DNA of 64,000 nucleotides from Kocuria rosea subsp. polaris (GTDB lineage Bacteria; Actinomycetota; Actinomycetes; Actinomycetales; Micrococcaceae): assembly GCA_023896275.1 (NCBI GenBank), contig MLDA01000002.1, positions 1 to 64,000 of the forward strand, in the 5' to 3' direction. Shown piece after piece: positions 61,437 through 64,000 of this stretch; positions within the stretch are counted from its first letter, which is position 1, and every line of letters begins with the position of its first letter. The notes under the pieces are model-generated. The model saw nothing but the letters and a program-made list of their open reading frames with translations. It searched no databases and had not been told where the DNA came from. The position numbers were made by a program, and so were the translations under genes.

Positions 61437-63482
61437 TCAGGGCAACTTGTCTTTGGCCCAGCCCCAGGCGTCGCCGACGGCGTCCTTGACGTCGTTGGCG
61501 CGCTCGGCAACTTCGTCCTTGGCATCGCCAGCGAAATCGACGATGTCGTCTTTGCGGTCGCCGGCCCAGTTCCAGGCTGCTTCGGCTCCGTCGACGACAT
61601 CGTCGTAGGCGTCGCGTCCCTTCTCCATGACCTGGTGCTCGAGCTTCGGGTCGGAGTCGTACCTGCTCTCCTTGAGGTAGTCGATCTCGTCCGGATTGCC
61701 GTTGAGGATCTCGCTCATCGAGTTCAGAGACTGGCTGCCGCGCTCGAGGTACCCGTATTGGGTGTCGCTGCTCGACCCTTCGGTCTGACCGTGGCCCGTA
61801 CCCGCTTCACCGGGGACGTTGCCTTCGCCGTCGGATGAGAACGTGTAGGCGCCGAATTCTTCCGCGGTCGGCGAGATGCGGCCGGACGGGATCTGTCCGC
61901 GCGGCGCCCACGGGTCGTCGTACGCGATCGTGGCGTAGACGGCCGGGTTGCCGTGTTTGTCAGCCTTGACGTTGAAGTCCGATGCGTGATCAGCCACCGC
62001 GGGGTCGATACCGGCCGAACCGTACATGACGTACCGGTCGACGTCGTGCCGCGTCTGAGTGAGGCCGACGGCCGCCGTCGTCGTCCCGTACGAGTGCGCC
62101 GTGACGTTTGTCGTCGGCACGTCTCCGCGCGCGTCGCGCGTCTCGTGCAGCCCATCCAGAAAGATGGCCAGCTGGGTGCCGCCCCTCTCCGCATGTTCGT
62201 TTCCGACGACCTCCCACGGGCGGGGGAGGAGGTTCTTGTCCTTGGCCAGCTCGAGCGGTTGGTCGGGCGAGTCGTAGCCGATCCAGGCGACCACGGCGTG
62301 GTTGCCCTGCATCTTGTCGTAGAGCGTCTGGGCCTTGCCGACTTCGCCGTCCATGTTGTGCGTTCCGCTTCCCATGCCGGACACGGAGACCGTCACGTCG
62401 TCAGCGGTGTCCAGGTTGCCGATGGAGATGGAGGCCAGAGGGCGCTCGGAGATGGGGTCCACGGGGATGAAGTGATTCAAGAAACGCTTGCCGGAGTTCC
62501 CGTCGAGGCTGCCTCCGGAGCTCTCCGCCAGTGCGTCGGCGATCGATTCGAACGCCTCGAGCTGCTTGTCCGTGTAGGCGGGGTCGTTGCGGACGAGGTT
62601 CAGCGTGGTGACGTTCGCGCGGTGGCGGTCCGAATACGGGACGCCGTTGGTGTTGCCCACCAGGGCCGGGAGCATGGCGGTGAGCGCGGTCTGCTGCTCG
62701 GGGCTGAGACCGTCCCACCAGGCCGCCCCGTGCCTGCCGGAGGGGTAGCCGTCCCCGGCGGGCGGCGCGCCCGACACTGGCGGCGGTGTGGTCCGTGCCT
62801 CGGGATGCGTCGAAGCGAGCGCCTCGATCTCTTGAGGTGAGAGCTTGCCCAGATACGCGTAGTAGGCCTCGACGTCTTCGGCCGTTGCTCCCTCGCCCAT
62901 GGCGATGCGATACAGGCGTGCCGCTGTGTTCACGCGCGTCGAATTCGTTCCGTAGTCGAAGTGGGCGCGCGTATTCGTGCTGACGCGTTCGACTCCGCCG
63001 ACGGTGGTGTTGAAGGCCTCCTGCGCCGCCACCCAGTCGTCGACGATCGCGTTGAAGTCGCCCTGGAGCTCCCGCTGCAGGGTCGCCTTGGCATGCGGGT
63101 ACTGGCGGCTCGCCGCGGCGCCGGTGTAGTTGTCCTGGTAGTTCGTCTCCTGGGCCGGGACGGTGCTGTCCCAGAAGGTCCCTTTGCGGCTGTTGAGATC
63201 GTCGATGGCCTCCGCCAGTGTGATGGCGGCCTTCTTGATCGATTCGGTGCTTTCCTTGAGCTCGCTGGCGTCGAGGACGGCCGGAGCCAGGGACGTCGCG
63301 AGGGTCTGTTCACCCGGCCCCTCGTAGAGCGGCCGCATGCCGTTCCACGTGCTCTTGGCTGTGGTGACCTCGTCCTCGAAACTCTTGGCGGCGCTCTGCA
63401 CCGCTCGCGCGGCGGCACGGATTCCCTCGGTGTTCTTCGGGAGGTTCGCCAACCCCGACGTGTTGATCGAGAAGATGCTCAT
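61437..63482 (-). CDS. Alpha/beta hydrolase (DUF1023) with N-terminal WXG100-like domain
   Basis: A 681-residue protein. Residues 1-~105 are helical with a central W (STWNGM), like ESX/LXG secretion domains: PKNTEGIRAAARAVQSAAKSFEDEV and SIKKAAITLAEAIDDLNSR. From ~330 a DUF1023 alpha/beta hydrolase domain follows, with the nucleophile Ser464 in TAHSYGTTT and downstream Asp (DDPWAPRG). The last ~60 residues are an acidic amphipathic helix with repeated DAxxDAWxWA-like units. It has no Sec signal and is probably a type VII-secreted enzyme acting on the envelope or on competitors. It overlaps the upstream small gene by ATGA. Confidence 0.85.
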   Translation of the reverse strand: MSIFSINTSGLANLPKNTEGIRAAARAVQSAAKSFEDEVTTAKSTWNGMRPLYEGPGEQTLATSLAPAVLDASELKESTESIKKAAITLAEAIDDLNSRKGTFWDSTVPAQETNYQDNYTGAAASRQYPHAKATLQRELQGDFNAIVDDWVAAQEAFNTTVGGVERVSTNTRAHFDYGTNSTRVNTAARLYRIAMGEGATAEDVEAYYAYLGKLSPQEIEALASTHPEARTTPPPVSGAPPAGDGYPSGRHGAAWWDGLSPEQQTALTAMLPALVGNTNGVPYSDRHRANVTTLNLVRNDPAYTDKQLEAFESIADALAESSGGSLDGNSGKRFLNHFIPVDPISERPLASISIGNLDTADDVTVSVSGMGSGTHNMDGEVGKAQTLYDKMQGNHAVVAWIGYDSPDQPLELAKDKNLLPRPWEVVGNEHAERGGTQLAIFLDGLHETRDARGDVPTTNVTAHSYGTTTAAVGLTQTRHDVDRYVMYGSAGIDPAVADHASDFNVKADKHGNPAVYATIAYDDPWAPRGQIPSGRISPTAEEFGAYTFSSDGEGNVPGEAGTGHGQTEGSSSDTQYGYLERGSQSLNSMSEILNGNPDEIDYLKESRYDSDPKLEHQVMEKGRDAYDDVVDGAEAAWNWAGDRKDDIVDFAGDAKDEVAERANDVKDAVGDAWGWAKDKLP

Positions 63483-63781
63483 TTCGCGTTGGACCTCGCG
63501 TCGTCAGCCATCTGCTCGTCGCCGTTCGAAATCGCCTCGCTGATGCCCCAGCCCGCGCCGATCACGTTCTCGCAGCGCACCACCGTGGCTCGGGCGTCCG
63601 GCAGGAGGACGCCGGCGCCGCAGGTCTCGACGGTCCCGGCGCAGTCCGTATCGTCGAGGGCGATCTTGAGGTCCGCGATCGCGTCTTCGAGCCCGACGAC
63701 GTGTTCGGGGAGATCCAGGACGACGTCGTCGCAGTCGCGCAGGAGCTGGTTGAAAGCTGGCTGCTCCAAGCGGTAGCGCAT
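63479..63781 (-). CDS. Small partner protein of the ESX-type hydrolase
   Basis: A 100-residue protein, MRYRLEQPAFNQLLRDCDDVVLDLPEHVVGLEDAI, helical at both ends with a Gly-rich middle and three Cys. No WXG is present, yet size and place (directly before the hydrolase, ATGA overlap at 63482-63479) are those of the small helical partner that accompanies LXG/WXG100-domain effectors for type VII secretion. Function as co-secreted partner is inference; not recognised by family. Confidence 0.7.
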   Translation of the reverse strand: MRYRLEQPAFNQLLRDCDDVVLDLPEHVVGLEDAIADLKIALDDTDCAGTVETCGAGVLLPDARATVVRCENVIGAGWGISEAISNGDEQMADDARSNAK

Positions 63782-63851
63782 CCGATTCTCCGTTCGTCGT
63801 CCTCAGGCGGGATGGTCGAGGATCACCCGGTACGACGACGCTATCGGGCAG

Positions 63852-63899
63852 CGCCCGCAGTTGGCGATGGGGAGGACTCCCCATCGCCAACTGCGGGCG
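63852..63899. terminator. Perfect 22-bp hairpin upstream of the ESX-type operon
   Basis: CGCCCGCAGTTGGCGATGGGGA (63852-63873, 22 bases) pairs without mismatch with 63878-63899 around loop GGAC. No T-run follows on either strand. It may end transcription arriving from the right on the minus strand, or form in the leader of the ESX-type operon. Confidence 0.65.
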
Positions 63900-63945
63900 G
63901 CCGCGTCGGCCGCCCGGGGCAACCCGCCTGATGAAGTGCTCGCTC

Positions 63946-64000
63946 CTACCGATCGGAGCGGGAGATCGTGAATTCGGCCCGGCCGCGGGGCCGGCCGTTC
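63946..64000 (-). CDS. Possible C-terminal end of a gene running off the right edge
   Basis: On the reverse strand the frame reads NGRPRGRAEFTISRSDR then TAG (63948-63946). Composition fits a coding end and the hairpin at 63852 would serve as its terminator, but only 17 codons are visible. Confidence 0.3.
   Translation of the reverse strand, partial: NGRPRGRAEFTISRSDR

Overview
The window is high-GC, almost gap-free actinobacterial DNA. Many GTG starts, an LPXTG-anchored wall protein, an ESX/WXG100-like secreted protein, a RamB-type regulator and actinobacterial gene neighbourhoods (4.5S RNA beside gluQRS and dnaX; rhaI with a fused aldolase/dehydrogenase) suggest a Micrococcales member, most likely Micrococcaceae-like. 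That placement is inference; no rRNA is present.

Layout. 1-4.5 kb: dnaX (cut by the left edge, with a perfect 51-bp inverted repeat starting at base 1), gluQRS, the SRP RNA and tRNA-Ser(GGA). 4.7-13.8 kb: a membrane Rieske protein, a 2OG-Fe(II) oxygenase, a LytR_C protein, a sugar porter, a FrnE-type DsbA protein, a large LPXTG-anchored serine protease and a following lipoprotein. 13.8-16.9 kb: the glyoxylate shunt (aceB, aceA). 17.2-24.4 kb: purine breakdown (guanine deaminase, purine permease, xanthine dehydrogenase XdhABC), followed by a RamB-like regulator that probably belongs functionally to aceA/aceB. 26-29.8 kb: a Gly-rich protein, a LysR regulator with a divergent MHS-type transporter, and a small membrane protein.

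29.9-35.8 kb: LacI regulator, L-rhamnose isomerase, fused rhamnulose-1-P aldolase/lactaldehyde dehydrogenase and rhamnulokinase. A second rhamnose unit (mutarotase plus transporter) lies at 44.1-45.9 kb. Both carry the same LacI-type operator (TGAAWCGWTTCA) on recognisable promoters, so they look like one regulon. LutABC with its GntR regulator (47.1-50.8 kb) would oxidise the lactate made from lactaldehyde to pyruvate, completing the route. Between the two rhamnose units sit two DinB proteins, a WYL regulator, and a cytochrome P450 / 2Fe-2S ferredoxin / ferredoxin reductase / MHS transporter operon under a divergent LysR, which looks like a paralogue of the LysR-MHS pair at 27-29 kb.

50.76-52.50 kb: a distinctly lower-GC insert between perfect 35-bp direct repeats that duplicate the 3' end of the GntR gene. 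It carries a 52-codon ORF overlapping an MFS exporter gene and no recombinase. It is the clearest foreign element here.

52.6-64 kb: a membrane protein with a YtrA-type GntR regulator, a stand-alone HtaA (haem-binding type) protein coupled to an EamA exporter, a NAD(P)-binding protein, a LysR regulator, a FUSC-type membrane protein with no obvious normal start codon, a thymidylate-kinase-like protein, a Zur-box-controlled divergent pair (zinc-free L36 and a CobW-like protein without a P-loop), a lipoprotein, and a two-gene unit encoding an ESX-type alpha/beta hydrolase.
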